From Taeniopygia guttata (taxonomy: Eukaryota; Chordata; Aves; Passeriformes; Estrildidae): DNA of 64,000 nucleotides. Positions 34,410-46,499 of this stretch are shown here, in pieces. Numbering within the stretch: the first letter of the stretch is position 1; each line of letters starts with the position of its first letter. Both the position numbers and the translations under genes were made by a program. Below the pieces are notes generated by a model. It ran no database searches. It was not told the origin of the DNA and worked only from the letters and a program-made list of their open reading frames with translations. The stretch is from contig NC_133024.1 in NCBI RefSeq assembly GCF_048771995.1, positions 114,154,501 through 114,218,500 on the forward strand, in the 5' to 3' direction.

Positions 34410-35940
34410 ATCCAGAGGTGCCAATTCCAGCTGCCCACTGGTGGTTTGGCTCATTTTTCCTGTTTTTTTACGGCAGCCCCCTCCCAACCCTTCCCTCCTG
34501 TGACAGCTCCAAGATTTGGGCAGATCCGTGACCCACGTGGAGAGGGCAAAGGCAGCTCTTGAGGCTTTGAGGAGTTCCTGCTTTGATGAAACCACCCCAG
34601 CTGGAGATCAAAAGCACTTTTTAAGCAGAAGCAGTTGGAGGTTTTTCACCTGCTCAGCTCCTTTTCAGCCTCTGGTAAAGCCCATTCCAGGCAGAGGGAG
34701 CAGGAGATCTCCAGATCCCATTGTCTGAGGGGATCAGGTGTGGGACCAGGCTGGACACGAGCTCAGCCTCTGGAACTTCAGGTTTATACAAATTCCTACA
34801 ATGAGGTTTTATTATTTAACAGAAATTTGTGACCAGATTTCAACTAATTTCAAAGGAAAATCTTCTTCCTGTTCCTTAACTTGTTTTCTGGCTGAAGTCC
34901 CTCACTTGTTAAGGTGAAGAACTTGAATTTTTTAAAGCACTGCTGGACTTTCTAGTATTTTTTGTGGTTTGTTTGCTTTTTCTCCAGAAATTAAGGCCTC
35001 TCTTATTTGAAACTGCAGTTCAAAGACAAATGAGAAATTAAATAAACAACCTACAGAAAAACATGAGCTGTCCTATTTTAGGATGTCATTACCTGCAGCA
35101 AAGTTTCTCTCACTTCTTTTTCTTCGGTGAGAAAACAAACTACCTCGTGATTGAGGTTTGGAGGAAATGCTGCTCTTTGCAACATTTGCCACCAACCAAT
35201 TCACCCAAACATTTCTAGCAAATGACTTAGAAACGTGCTAGAAATGTTGCAAATTTTGCTGCTGGGTTTGCATTTCTGCAGCTGACGACCCACCTGCTTT
35301 GAATTATCAAAAAATGAAGGCAAAAAATAAAATAACTGAGTGGATTAAAGATTTACCTAGGGAAAAAAAAATCAATTTAAAATATTTTTTACCAGAATTC
35401 AGTGCAGGAAAAGAGGTGAGAAAGTCAGGAAGGGGAAGAAGTTTTTCATGGTGTGTATGATTTAACCCTTGAGTAGCAAAGCCACTTTTCCTCTGCTGAC
35501 CTCTGTTTCCACCGGGGGCTGCATTTTCCAGCTTGAATGGAGAATATTCCCAAACAGATGGAGCTGCCAGGATTCCAGGGAATGGTTGGGTGATGGAAAT
35601 CTGAGGCCCAGCTGCTGATATTTGAGACACAGGTGTTTCAAAGGAGCTGCCTTTGCCTGTGAGCTAAAATAAAAGAATAGAGAAAACTCCCCCAGGTTGT
35701 GCTCCCAGAATAATCCACTATATGGCATTTTTCCAGGTATTTCTCTTTTTTTTGGAAGCTCAGTGTTTGAAGTCAATCTTCCATTGTCCATCCTACTGGG
35801 CTGTTAAATTACTGTCCTTTCCTTCACTGCTGTCTTCTCACTTTGGTTGGGATTGGATGGATGCAGGTGGCCCAAAGAAATCCTGGTTCTGTGCCTGGCA
35901 CCTGGAATTCCTCCCTTTGATCCTGATTTCTGGAGCTTTT
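34410..35940. other. No recognised gene
   Basis: Mixed sequence; the inverted repeat at 35,208 is the only structure noted. Confidence 0.4.
35208..35248. other. Perfect 13-bp inverted repeat with 15-nt loop
   Basis: AACATTTCTAGCA at 35,208-35,220 is followed after 15 bases by its exact complement TGCTAGAAATGTT at 35,236-35,248. A further complementary pair (TTTGCAACATTT near 35,177, AAATGTTGCAAA near 35,243) could compete with it. Confidence 0.6.
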
Positions 35941-35944
35941 GTAG

Positions 35945-36120
35945 AAATCATGGAGTTGTGGATTGGTTTGGGTTGGGAGGGACCTTAAAAATCATCTCAT
36001 TTCAATCACTTTGCACTCAGAGTTTTCCACTATCCCGGGTTGCTCCACGTCCCATCCAGCCTGGCCTTGGATACTTCCAGGGATGGGAAATCCACACATT
36101 CTCTGGGATGGAAGGATTGG
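35945..36120 (-). mobile_element. CR1 LINE 3' fragment
   Basis: GTTTGGGTTGGGAGGGACCT to CTTCCAGGGATGGGAAATCC. Confidence 0.8.
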
Positions 36121-36689
36121 CTTCTCCTGGAGCTGCTGTGCACTCCTCCTCTTTAATTTCTGAGTTTACCCAGAGTCCTGAGTCAACAAGTGCTGAGTAC
36201 ACCTCCAAAATTCCTGATTTTTTCCCAAAATCTGAAGTTCAGGACTCTGCATAGATCCCACCAGATGAGCAGGTTCCTGTGGGATCCTAATTTCCTTTTT
36301 CCAGGCTCTCCTAGAAGTCTCCTGCATGAGCCCGGGCCTGTTAATTTTGGTAATGCAGTGACATCAACATTAATTTTGGCAACGCAGAACTCGAAAGCGG
36401 CATCGTGTGCTGGGCGTGGGAGGGAGAAAATGGCAGGGGAAAAGGAGAATTATTTCTGAGCTGGTTTCTTCGTTGTTTCTTTTTTGCTTGAATAGATGTG
36501 AAACTCAAGAGGCAGCTTGTGTCAGAGTTCTGATGCAAGTTACGATGTGGGAGATAAAAAGTGGAGAGGGTGTTGAGCCCAAGGGTTGGTTCCAGTCAAG
36601 ATTAGAGCAGGGCAGAAGTTGTGCCTCCTGTGCAGGGAATTGCTGGGCCTGGAGCAGAGCCTGGGGCTGCTCTGACCTCCTGCACACAG

Positions 36690-36750
36690 GGACAGCCAGG
36701 GACACACAGGGACAGGCAGGGACACACAGGGACACACAGGGACACACAGG
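36690..36750. repeat. 10-bp tandem repeat (GGGACACACA)n
   Basis: About six units with minor variants (GGGACAGGCA). Confidence 0.85.
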
Positions 36751-37204
36751 ACTGAGACCCCTCTCAGCTGATATCTTATGAAGCTGCCCTAGAGCAGAGG
36801 CTGGGCAGAGCTACAGAATAAATTCGGGATTTATTAAAGGATCTCCTCCATGGATCCACCTTGGGCAGCACCAGAGCCCAGCCAGGGCTGCACCCAAATG
36901 ACCCAAAATGGCCCCAAAATGCACGAGCGCTCCCGGGGGCTCTCCCTGGGATCAGTTCTGCTCCATTGGCACCTTGGAGTTCATTGTCCCATTCCAGCTT
37001 TAGCCCAGGCAGTCCCACCCTGCTTGTTTTTCTCTCTCCAGCCCACGCTGTTTGTGCTCCTGGGCTGAGATTTGGATCATTTGTCCTTGGTGCCCAGCTG
37101 GAGCAGGAATTGTTTTGTCTCTGCTCTGTGCACAGAGCTCACCATCCCATAATGTGAAACCCAGACCCACACACTAAAGCAGCACAAAATATGGAAAATA
37201 GAAA

Positions 37205-37425
37205 TGCTAAACGTGAGGTTTCACAGCTCCCTCAGCCTTTCCTGGGCCCAGAGCTGCTCCAGGCCCTTGCTCAGCTCCAGGAGCTCCTGGCCCTGCTGTG
37301 CTGAGGAACCAGAGCTGGGCACAGCACCCAGAGGTGCCCCCAGAGCTGGACACAGCACCCAGAGGTGCCCCCAGGGCTGGGCACAGCACCCAGAGGTGCC
37401 CCCAGGGCTGGATCACTCCCTGACC
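37205..37425 (-). mobile_element. CR1 LINE fragment with tandem expansion
   Basis: Reverse CR1 landmarks (CCTGGCCCTGCTGTGCTGAG) flank the 31-bp repeat at 37,311. Confidence 0.65.
37311..37412. repeat. 31-bp tandem repeat inside a CR1
   Basis: AGAGCTGGGCACAGCACCC units start at 37,311, 37,342, 37,373 and 37,404, exactly 31 bp apart, within a minus-strand CR1 fragment. Confidence 0.88.
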
Positions 37426-37429
37426 TGGT

Positions 37430-38588
37430 AATTTTTTGAGGGGAATGTTGGAGAAGCACTTTGGGCTGCGGATGGGTTGATTACTCCAATTACTCCATGG
37501 ATATTAATTCCATGAAATCCAACTGTTGTTAATGGGGGCCTTCCCCACAACCTGTGCAAGGTGGTGAAAAACATCTCTTGCCTTTCATGAGAATTTGTCC
37601 TTTTTCTAGCTAAGCTTTAGTGGGAAATTCCAAAAAGCTTTCACTGAAAATGTGCAAAGCCACTAAAAGTCTTCTCCTTGGAGGGTAAAATTTCACATTT
37701 AAGCATCACCTGAATTCAAGGCAAGTCTGGTTTGGTGCAATTAAAAAGCCAGGAGATGCTGTCCTGGGCAGACCCAGATTTCTTACAGACATGGATGTGC
37801 TTCATGCCTGAAGTCTTCAAAATCCCAGATTTAATCCGCTGGAAGGTTTTTCCTTTCTCCAAGAATCTAAAACCTCCCTCAGGCTCCTTTCAGCTGGGAG
37901 GGAGCTCTGACAGAGCCTCTCAGCCACGTTCATGAAAGCCAAAGGAACTTCAGCCCACTTCTGCTCTATCAACTTTAGTAAAGTTGGCCCACAAGCCACA
38001 AGAGCTGGGGGAGGGCCAGAGACAGCGAGGAGAGATCACACAAGCTCTGCCTCCACAAAAGCAGCCTGAGAGAGGAGTTTGCAGCTCAGTTTGGCCCCAG
38101 TGACATCCAAAGTTAGTCAAATCCATCCTGAAATGCTTAAATATCTCTGAGAATAAGGTATTCCTCATCTTCATCGATGAAGAATTAGGGAGGAATAATC
38201 AGATCATAAGTTCAGCAGTTCTGAGAACCTCAGTTTTACAATTATCTCCCAAAAGATCTCGTGTTTGCCTCAAAATTCAGATTGAATCAAGCTGATGTTT
38301 TAATCAGAAATTTCCTGAGCACCACACATTATTTCAGGGCTCTGATATTGCACCTCTCCAGCTGCAGTCCTGTTCAAATGAAAACCACAAAAAAATCCAG
38401 GGGAAAAAGTGTTCTCCTGTTACTTTTGAGCAGCAGGAAAACTTGAAAATGCTAAGAGCTGTTTCTGGACATCAAGCTGGGTCCCTTCCAACTCAGGATA
38501 TTCTTGATAGACTCCCTAAAATCCTCCCAGGCTCCAGCAGAGCAGGAGGTTGTTGTGGCACACAAAGACTTCATTCATGCATTTAAAA

Positions 38589-38619
<31 letters not shown>

Positions 38620-38995
38620 TTGCATAAAATAATTGAAAAGTATAACTTCATTAAAAAAACAAAAATTAATACCAGAGCTATTTTTTCCCCTGCTCTCTCT
38701 GTCACTGGGAAGTTCCAGGAACACTTGCAGGGTGCAAAGCCAAAGCTGCTGTTGGAAAAGGCTCCACCTCTGGCACAGGAAATAACCTTTGCCCAGGGAA
38801 TTATCAGAGTTTGGTTTGTTTTCCCCATATCTCCCTTCTGGGTAAATTTCCAGGCTGGTGCCTTGCTGGTTTGCAAGGCAGGTTTCTCTGTAAGTGAAAC
38901 CTTGGAGAACAGAACGTGTTCCTTGAGGAGCCCAAGCTGCGAAATTTGGGGCAGGGGGGTGGAAATGGTGTCAGGATCCACAGGCTGGGAGCACA
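37430..38995. other. No recognised feature
   Basis: Mixed intronic sequence with a T-rich run at 38,588-38,621. Confidence 0.4.
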
Positions 38996-38999
38996 GAAC

Positions 39000-39110
39000 G
39001 CCAGAATCCCCAAATCCCTGGGGCTGGAAAAGCCCTCCCAGCCCAGGGAGTCCCAGCTGTGCCCTGTGCCCACCTTGTCCCCAGCCCAGAGCTCCGAGTG
39101 CCACCTCCAG
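39000..39110 (-). mobile_element. CR1 LINE fragments (two, 39,000 and 39,232)
   Basis: The first matches part of the CR1 at 17,455. A tail fragment (TTTTGGGTTGGAAGGGACTT) follows at 39,232-39,360 in the same orientation. Confidence 0.65.
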
Positions 39111-39423
39111 GCCTTCCTTGGTCACCTCCAGGCGCTCCTTTGGCTTTTTAGTAGCATTTCCATTAATTCAGCCCCACTCCAGTGAAGAGGGACTGCACAG
39201 CAAAGAAATCATGGGAATCTGCATGGATTCATGAAAAGTTTTGGGTTGGAAGGGACTTTTAAGACTTTTCAGGACTCATTCCTACCCCCTGCCACTCCCT
39301 CCCAAAGGCTGCTCCTTGGACAATGCTCCATTGCCTGGGACAATTCCAAGATGGGGCATCCTCAATTTTTCTGGACGCACCAAAGACATTCCCTTGATGT
39401 TTCAGCACAGCACAACCCCTCCC

Positions 39424-40030
39424 TCAACAACAAATTCGAGGTGGAATCATAAAAATGGAGCAACATGAGAGCTCAGCCACACAACCGAGCCCCACCACCA
39501 CGAGCAGTTTGAAGTTTCTCAGCAGCGAGGAGCTCCGCTCACACCTGCACCCACTTTTCCTCCGGGAAAAACCCCCGAGAGGCTCCAAGCTGGCACGAAG
39601 CACCCCAAACCCATCTCTGCCCGGAGTCCTGGGCCAGCTGCCGGCCTCTTTGGGGCATCCTGTTTGTAGGAAAACAAGTGACAGTTGCAGGAGGGTTGCG
39701 AGAGCAGCAAACCGCAGCCCCTGCCTGGCGCTGATAAGGGCCCTGCGCTGCTCTTGCAGCAGTTCCGTCCCCGCTCCCCCCGGTGCCTTCCTGTCCCCCA
39801 GCTCTGACGAGCTTTTTTTTCGGTTATTTTGGTTTCTCAGAAGGCCCAGGAGCTCTGCTGCTGGCAGGGAACGCGGGTTTGCCCCCTCCTGTGGGGCTGG
39901 GCAGCGGGGAAGGAGGAGGTGGCGGATAAATGGAATTAAAAGGGCGGACCCGTCGCGGGTTTTGGGGTTTCGGGAGTTTGCAGCCACCTGGCAGCCTGAT
40001 GTCCCCAAGAACGTCGTTGGGCTGATCTAA
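39424..40030. other. GC-rich block with long open frames on both strands
   Basis: About 600 bp of raised GC and CpG within an AT-richer intron. Open frames run for about 190 codons on each strand. Neither translation shows a domain I recognise, and mirrored open frames are common in GC-rich DNA. An intronic CpG island or enhancer is the likelier reading. Confidence 0.35.
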
Positions 40031-40234
40031 CCCGTGCTCAGAGCAGTTCTGGAGGAGATCAGAGCTGGTGAACACTGAGAAACATTTCTGGGCTCAGGGG
40101 CCATCAGTGGGACAAAGATCTGTGTTTGTGTCTCGTGCAAACTTTGAGACGTCACAACTCAAGTGAAAGGATTAAAAAAAACAGACTTAAGATGCATCAG
40201 AGGAGGTTCTGAAAAGAGATTTGAGGGTTTTTTT

Positions 40235-40395
40235 TCCCCACAGGAGCAGTCAGGAAGTGGAATAAGTTGCCCATGGTGGAGTGACTGACTCTGGGAGTGC
40301 TCAGGAGTCTGGATGTGACCTTTGGGGAAAGGGTTTGGGGTGGTGCTGGTGGCACTGGATGGTCCTGGAGGTCTCTTCCCACCTTGGTGATTCTG
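40235..40395 (+). mobile_element. CR1 LINE 3' fragment
   Basis: GAAGTGGAATAAGTTGCCCA to CCACCTTGGTGATTCTGGG. Confidence 0.8.
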
Positions 40396-40721
40396 GGATG
40401 CAGCTGCCACAGAGCAGGGTCAATGTCTGCAGACAGAAAAAGACGTGAGGAGGGATGAAGCTGTAAAACCAAATGTTATTGCTCCTTCTTAAGAACAAAC
40501 TCAAACCCCCTGTGACCTCCAGGAAAGATTTTCCCTGCTCTGAACAAGATCTATTTTCTTATCAGCATCGAATCATTTCTTCCCTAAAGCAAACATTATT
40601 CTTGCCAGAAGAGCAACAAAAAGCTGTGAAGCTCCCAGCACAGAAATTTCTGGAGGATCAGGAATGATTTTTCTCCTCATGAATTGCCTCTGCCTGTTCA
40701 GGTTCAATTCAGGTTTTCAGA

Positions 40722-41035
40722 TTCATGGAATGGTTTGGGGTGGAAGGGATTTTAGGGATCATCCCATCCTTAAAAAGCTGCTATGGCAGGGACACCTTCC
40801 ACTGCCCAAATGTCCAACCTGGCCTTGGGCACTGCCAGGGATCCAAAGGAATCTGGGAATTCCATCCCAGCCCTGCCCACCCTGCCAGGGAACAATTCCC
40901 AATTCCCAATCTCCCACCCAGCCCTGCCCTCTGGCAGTGGGAGCCATTCCCTGGCTCCTGTCCCTCCATGCCCTGGAAATTGTCTCTCTCTGTCTTCCTT
41001 GTCAGCTCCTTCTGGTCCTGAAATCATGTCTATTT
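40722..41035 (-). mobile_element. CR1 LINE 3' fragment
   Basis: ATTCATGGAATGGTTTGGGG to GTCCCTCCATGCCCTGGAAA. Confidence 0.88.
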
Positions 41036-41377
41036 TAACAAAATTCTGATATATTTTTTAATAAATTACATCTGAAAAAAATTCCCAAAAAACAAACCCT
41101 AATCCCTCCTTCCCTGGTAGGAAATAAGGAGGTTGCAGAGTAAATAATATTTATTTAAGTAGTGCTAAAAAGACCTAAATCAGAATTTATCCCCTTTAAT
41201 AACAACACCTGCTCAAGGACACCCAATATCCCCATTTTTATTGGGATCCACGCCCAAAAGCTGCTCCCTGGAATCCTCAGGTTTCCCAAGGAAAAAGGGA
41301 GCAGGTCACTCCTGTGGCTGTCCAGGGACTTGGTTTCAAAGCTGGGCTGTTCATTTTTTCTTGGAATTAGGAATTTC

Positions 41378-41625
41378 AGATGGGATTTTGGGCAGGAATT
41401 GTTCCCTGGCAGGGTGGGCAGGGGCTGGGATGGAATTCCCAGATTTCCCTGGATCCCTGGCAGTGCCCAAGGCTGGGTTGGACATTGGGACGGTGGAAGG
41501 TGTCCCTGCCATGGCAGGGGTGGGAATGGGATGATCCCAAAATCCCAAAAATTACACCCCAACCATCCCATAATTCCATGATTCCATTATTCCATGATTC
41601 CATTATTCCCTGATTCCACTATTCC
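41378..41625 (+). mobile_element. CR1 LINE 3' end with ATTCCATG tail
   Basis: Complete 3' end with octamer repeats at 41,573-41,622. It is followed by 360 bp shared with the locus at 14,838-15,662. Confidence 0.88.
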
Positions 41626-41985
41626 AATTTTTACAACTAAATTTTCCTGCATTACTCCTCTTTCTAAAGCAAGTTTCTTTACGAAAAATACATTTCAATC
41701 CTCATTTTTCACATTTATAGGAAAACTGCGTTATTTTGGAAGAAAATCCCTGAACATATCCTACAAAATAAACTGCGGGACAAAAGCTCATTATGCCATC
41801 AGGAGAATCATATCAGGGTGCCTAAATCCTAAAATAAAAGAGGGAAAATCCTGCTCAGTTTGAGCAATCCCACTGATCCCAGAGGCACTGAAAAGCTGGA
41901 GTGGGACTCTGGAATTTGTCAAACATTAGGAGAGGGAAAAAAAAGGGGAAAAAAGATCACCAAGGTGGGAAATTTTTGTTTTTCC
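41626..41985. repeat. Flank shared with 14,838-15,112 plus 15,566-15,662
   Basis: Shared landmarks include TTACTCCTCTTTCTAAAG, AATACATTTCAATYCTCATT, CCTAAATCC, AAAGCTGGAGTGG and AAGGTGGGAA. Matching ends near TTTTCYCAGTG. A CR1 piece (41,988-42,100, + strand) follows here but not at the other locus. Confidence 0.7.
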
Positions 41986-42442
41986 CAGTGTTGGATGGGG
42001 CTTGGAGCAGCCTGGGACAGTGGAAAGTGTCCCTGGCCATGGCAGGGAATTAAATTTGGAGGATTTTTCCCTCCAAAAGCACTCCAGGATTCCATGGAAT
42101 GGAATTTTGGGAAGTTATAAACAATTTTTTGCTGATTTAGGGGCACAGTTCCACATTTCCTGAGGTTCCCAAGGCATTTAGGAGCTCATTTTCCATAACT
42201 TTTAATAATTTTGGTGGCAGGTCCTTTTTGAATCCAGGCAGGGAATTTTGTCCAGCTCCAGAGGGATCCCAGGCCCACCCATTCCCAGCACGATGGAAGG
42301 AGAGCAGGAGATATTTTAATTTAATTAATTGGGTGGTTTAGTTTAATTTAATTAATCTGATAGGAAAATTCCTTTCAGATCCCAGCTTGGAACAAAATTG
42401 ATCCTGATTTTAGCCAGAAAATTAGCCTAGGGAAGGGCTGGA

Positions 42443-42461
42443 CTACTACTACTACTACTAC

Positions 42462-42519
<58 letters not shown>

Positions 42520-42545
42520 TTATTTATTTATTTATTTATTTATTT
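42443..42545. repeat. (ACT)n-(ATT)n-(ATTT)n compound microsatellite
   Basis: About eight ACT units turn into about 23 ATT units and then TTTA repeats. AT-rich sequence continues to about 42,725. Confidence 0.95.
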
Positions 42546-42839
42546 AAAATTTCTTTATTTTTATTTTTATTATTTTCATTTTGTATATTTTTTATTTATT
42601 TTAATTTTAATTTTATTTTTATTTTAATTTTCATTATTAACACCATTATTATCAATATTATCCATATTATTAACATTATTGTCATTACTATAACTATTAT
42701 TATTTATTTGTTAATTAATTAATTAAAAAATCAAGACCCTCAGAACATGGAATCAGACCCATGACTGCTCCTGCCAAAATTCCTTCTGCTCCCACATCTT
42801 CTCCCTAAAACCTGCAGTTATTTAAGGAAAATACAGCAG

Positions 42840-43110
42840 GGACTTTTTATATAAAATATAAATTATAATACTAATATTATAATATATTAACTTTAATATA
42901 AAATTTATACTTTATATTTAATATTAAAATACATAAAATATAAAAGTATAAACTATAAAAGTAAATTATACTATAAATATTATCATATAATTGTTATAAA
43001 GATAAATTATAAATATTGTTATAAAATAATCATGATATAAATTATTATTATATTTTATAACTTATAACTTATATATATTTAATTGTACATATAAATTTTA
43101 TCAGCTCTGT
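42840..43110. repeat. AT-rich low-complexity tract
   Basis: Almost wholly A and T (TATAAATTATAATA-type), with many short palindromes. No other feature seen. Confidence 0.8.
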
Positions 43111-43559
43111 GTATTTTTCTTGAGGTAATTCTGTGTTTATCCCTCAAATAAATTGAAGTGGGCTTGGATGGCTGAATCCTTCTTGGAGACTTTGGGATTT
43201 TTATGCGGTGCAAAGGGAAAAAAAGTAATCCATTTATTTAGGGAAAAAAACTCCTTTTTAGAGCCTGCTCAGAAATGGTAATGGCCTAAAAATTGGCATT
43301 TTTAAAGATCCTAAAATCTCTTTAGCTTTGAATAAAGCCGGGACTAATTGCAAAAATGTCCTGAATTTCTCTATTCAGAGTTGTAATTCTTATTAATTAT
43401 GTTCTTTAAAAGAGAAATACCGACCCCCTGTGATGCTCAGGATTCCCATGGGGGGTTTGGGGAGACAGAAATTTCTTCCTGCCCCCTAAACCTGGCCTGG
43501 TCACACCCATTAATGAATGTGCTTCATCACCATTCCTTTGGTTAATGAATTATTTAGTT

Positions 43560-43760
43560 AATCATTTAAATAAATTAAATAAATACATACATACATACAT
43601 ACATGAATGAATGCATACATGCATATATTAAATAAATAAACTCATACATTAAATAAATAAATAAATACTACAATATATAAATAGTAAAATAAATACATAA
43701 ATAAATAAATACAATAAATAAAATAAATAATAAAATAAATAAATAAATAAATAAATTAGG
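43560..43760. repeat. (AAAT)n/(ACAT)n compound microsatellite
   Basis: AAAT repeats flank five ACAT units and a short GAAT/GCAT variant. Confidence 0.9.
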
Positions 43761-44084
43761 AAATTAAATTCCGAAATAAAAAATTTAGGAATTGTTTTAT
43801 CAAGAGCACTGGGATGGATGGAGCCAGGCTGGGCTGAGTTTCCTGCGGATATTCAGGAAAAGCTGGGATCCAGGAGGGATTGCTGGATTTTTGGGAAATT
43901 ACAAACCTGGAGGTGGATTTAGGATTCCCAAGGATTCCCATATTCCCGTGTGAGGGAATTCACTCCTTTCTGCTATGATGCTTTGAGTTAGGAAATGAGG
44001 ATTTAGGGTTGGGAACTGCGGGCTGATGAGCTGAAAAGGGTGTCAAGAAATCCCAAAATCCCAAAATCTGGTCAGGAAGTGGAA

Positions 44085-44215
44085 GTGGAAGAGACCTTAA
44101 AGCTCATCCCAATCCATGGCAGGGAAATTTTCCCTGTCCCAGGCTGCTCCAAACCCCAGTGTCCAACATGGCCTTGGGCACTGCCAGGGGCAGCCACAGC
44201 TGCTCTGTCTCATAT
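44085..44215 (-). mobile_element. CR1 LINE 3' fragment
   Basis: AGAGACCTTAAAGCTCATCC to GGCAGCCACAGCTGCTCTG. Confidence 0.8.
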
Positions 44216-44227
44216 TTTTTACCAAAA

Positions 44228-44293
44228 AAAAAAAAACAAACCCAAAAAAAACCAAAAAAAACCCCCCAAAAAAACCCCAAAAAACCCAAAAAG
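44228..44293. repeat. A-rich (CA)-interrupted simple repeat
   Basis: A runs with C/CC interruptions, similar in kind to 773-1,021, directly following a minus-strand CR1 fragment. Confidence 0.8.
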
Positions 44294-44729
44294 TAAGAAG
44301 TAAAGCTTTACCTTGAATGCAACTTTTAACTGGATCCCAAATTTCCCTTCACATTTCCAGTCACACGAAGCACAGCCAGGCCCATGGTGCTGTTGGCAGA
44401 GCAGGGGATGATCCCAAGCCCATCCTCTACAGGCCAGGGCTAAAAACTCCTTCTCAAAACCCCAAAAAAAGCTTTTTTTGTGAAGGCTGACTCAAGGGCT
44501 GGATGCCTCCTGCCCTGTCAGGAACTCAGGAATTCACACTCCCGTCTGTGTTTGCTTTTCCAGTCAGCAGCTGAGGTGTGGGCAGCGTTCTGTACGTGTG
44601 AGAGGAGCCAGAAACACAAAAATAAATAAATAAAATCCTTGCTAATTATCAAGTTTCTGTGCTTTGAAAAGCCTGGAGAGGATGTTTTTCCTCTTGGCCT
44701 CGTGGTGTTTTCATAGAGTTGGGAACTCT

Positions 44730-45080
44730 TTGAAAGCCCTGTGAGGAACCCCTGAGGGAGCTGGGGAGAAAAGGAAAATCAAGGGTGACTTTGTCACTCC
44801 CCACAGCTCCTGAAAGGTGCCTGTGCCCAGCTGGGGCTCCAGCTGAGCCAAGGGAAATACAGGTTGGATATCAGGGAAAAGGTTTTTACAGAAATGGTGA
44901 TAAAGTTCTGGAGTGGCTGCCCGGGGAGGTGGTGGAGTCACCATTCCTGGGTGTGTTTAACAAAGCCTGGATGTGGCACTGGGTGCCAGGGCTGAGTTGA
45001 TGATCCTGAAGGTCTCTTCCAACCCAGTGATTCTGTGAATTTTATGAAATCTGTGATTCTGTTATTCTGTGAATTCTGTG
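44730..45080 (+). mobile_element. CR1 LINE 3' end with ATTCTGTGA tail
   Basis: CAGGTTGGATATCAGGGAAA through GGTCTCTTCCAACCCAGTGA to irregular ATTCTGTGAA repeats. Confidence 0.85.
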
Positions 45081-45254
45081 AACTCATCTCTTGGATGATG
45101 TGCAGAGATCCAAGAGGAAGACTTTCCATCTCTGCCTTCCTGATCCCTTTGTCCTGGGGAGTTCTGAGTGATTTGGGTCCTGCTCGTCCCAATCCATCCC
45201 TTGGGAGACAGGGAGAGCCTGTCCTGGGAAAAGGATGGGATTGGAGATGGCCAA

Positions 45255-45690
45255 GGGAGGGATTGGCCTCACCTCCAGTCCTGGGGCAGTTTGGAGCACC
45301 ACAATAAAAAAAAAAAAAGAAAATATTAAACTATTGGAGAACACCAAAAGGAGGGACAAAAAGATGGGGAAGAGCCTGGACGGGAGGAGGAGCAGCTGAA
45401 GTGCTTGGAATGTCCAGCTGGAGAAGAGGAGCGTGAGGAGAAACTCCTCAGGGGCTGCAGCTCCAGCTCTGAGCTCTGCTCTGGGACAGGGACACGATCC
45501 TGGCTGGAGATGGGCCAGGAGGGATTTAGGGTGGATTTTAGGGAAAGGTTCTTCCCCATAGGTGCTGGCACTGCCCAGGGAATGGGCACGGCCCCGAGGC
45601 TGCCAGAGCTGCAGGAGCCTTTGGCCAGCGCTGCCAGGGATTGACAGGGTGGGATTTTGGGGGTCTGGGCAGGGAGAGAATTCCCTTCCT
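45255..45690 (+). mobile_element. CR1 LINE fragment
   Basis: Starts upstream of most copies here (CAGTTTGGAGCACCACAATA), so it is one of the longer copies, and carries the same subfamily signature as 33,405. Confidence 0.8.
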
Positions 45691-45715
45691 GTGGAGTCTT
45701 TATTTCTTTTCTGCC

Positions 45716-46235
45716 AGGATTAAATGTGTGAGAGGGAATTTCTTGTTGGGACTCAGGTGTTTATCAGTTCTTGTCTCTGTCACAGCCTCACAAACCCTGA
45801 GTTCTGCAGCACTTCACTCCAACAAACTCAAAATGGAGCCCATCTCTCTCTCCCCAAGGCCTTTTAAGGATAAACTGTCCAATTAAGAAATGACACCTCA
45901 ATTATTTTCACTTTTAACCCAATACCCAACCACCCGTGCCCACAATGGGGACTTTTTTATCCAATTGCACAAAACCACCCAAACCCATGGAGAAGGAGGT
46001 GAAGGAGAAGGAGCAGCCTCCACCCTAAAACCTCCATTTGCTTCATATCTATTCCTGCATTCTAAACCCTTCAACTCTGAGTTTCCCACCCTGTGATATC
46101 ACACACTTCCATTCAAACCCCACACCTGTAATCTCAGTTTTATTATTGAATTTTGGAAGCTTCTCCACGGCCTCAGGTCAGTGCAGTGTTCTCCTGGGGG
46201 TCAGTGCTGGCAGCACAGAAAGTCCCAAATTCTCA
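45716..46235 (-). mobile_element. LTR-like element, family D, copy 3
   Basis: Almost identical to the copy at 4,621, so a recent insertion. It directly follows a CR1 (45,255-45,690). The shared open frame across these two copies is a by-product of their similarity. Confidence 0.6.
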
Positions 46236-46499
46236 ATATCCAGGGTTCCAACACCTCCCCACTCTGGATATTCCCTGATTCCCTGCTCTGCAGCCCAAAC
46301 CAGCAGAATTTTCCCTGGATCCTGCTGAATTTCCTTGCCCAGGGTTGGATCTCCTGTTGCAGACAGGAGGTGCTGGTAGAACCTGGCTCAGCTTTTCCCA
46401 GCACAGGAGCATTCCCAGGCTGCATTTCCTGAGTGTTGGAAACTCAGCAAAAGCTTCTCTTACCCTTTCCAGCATCATCCTAAAATAATAATATGGAGC

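Noticed and set aside
34101..34595. 164-codon minus-strand frame
   Set aside because: Most of it is CR1 3' sequence; it does not resemble the CR1 reverse transcriptase.
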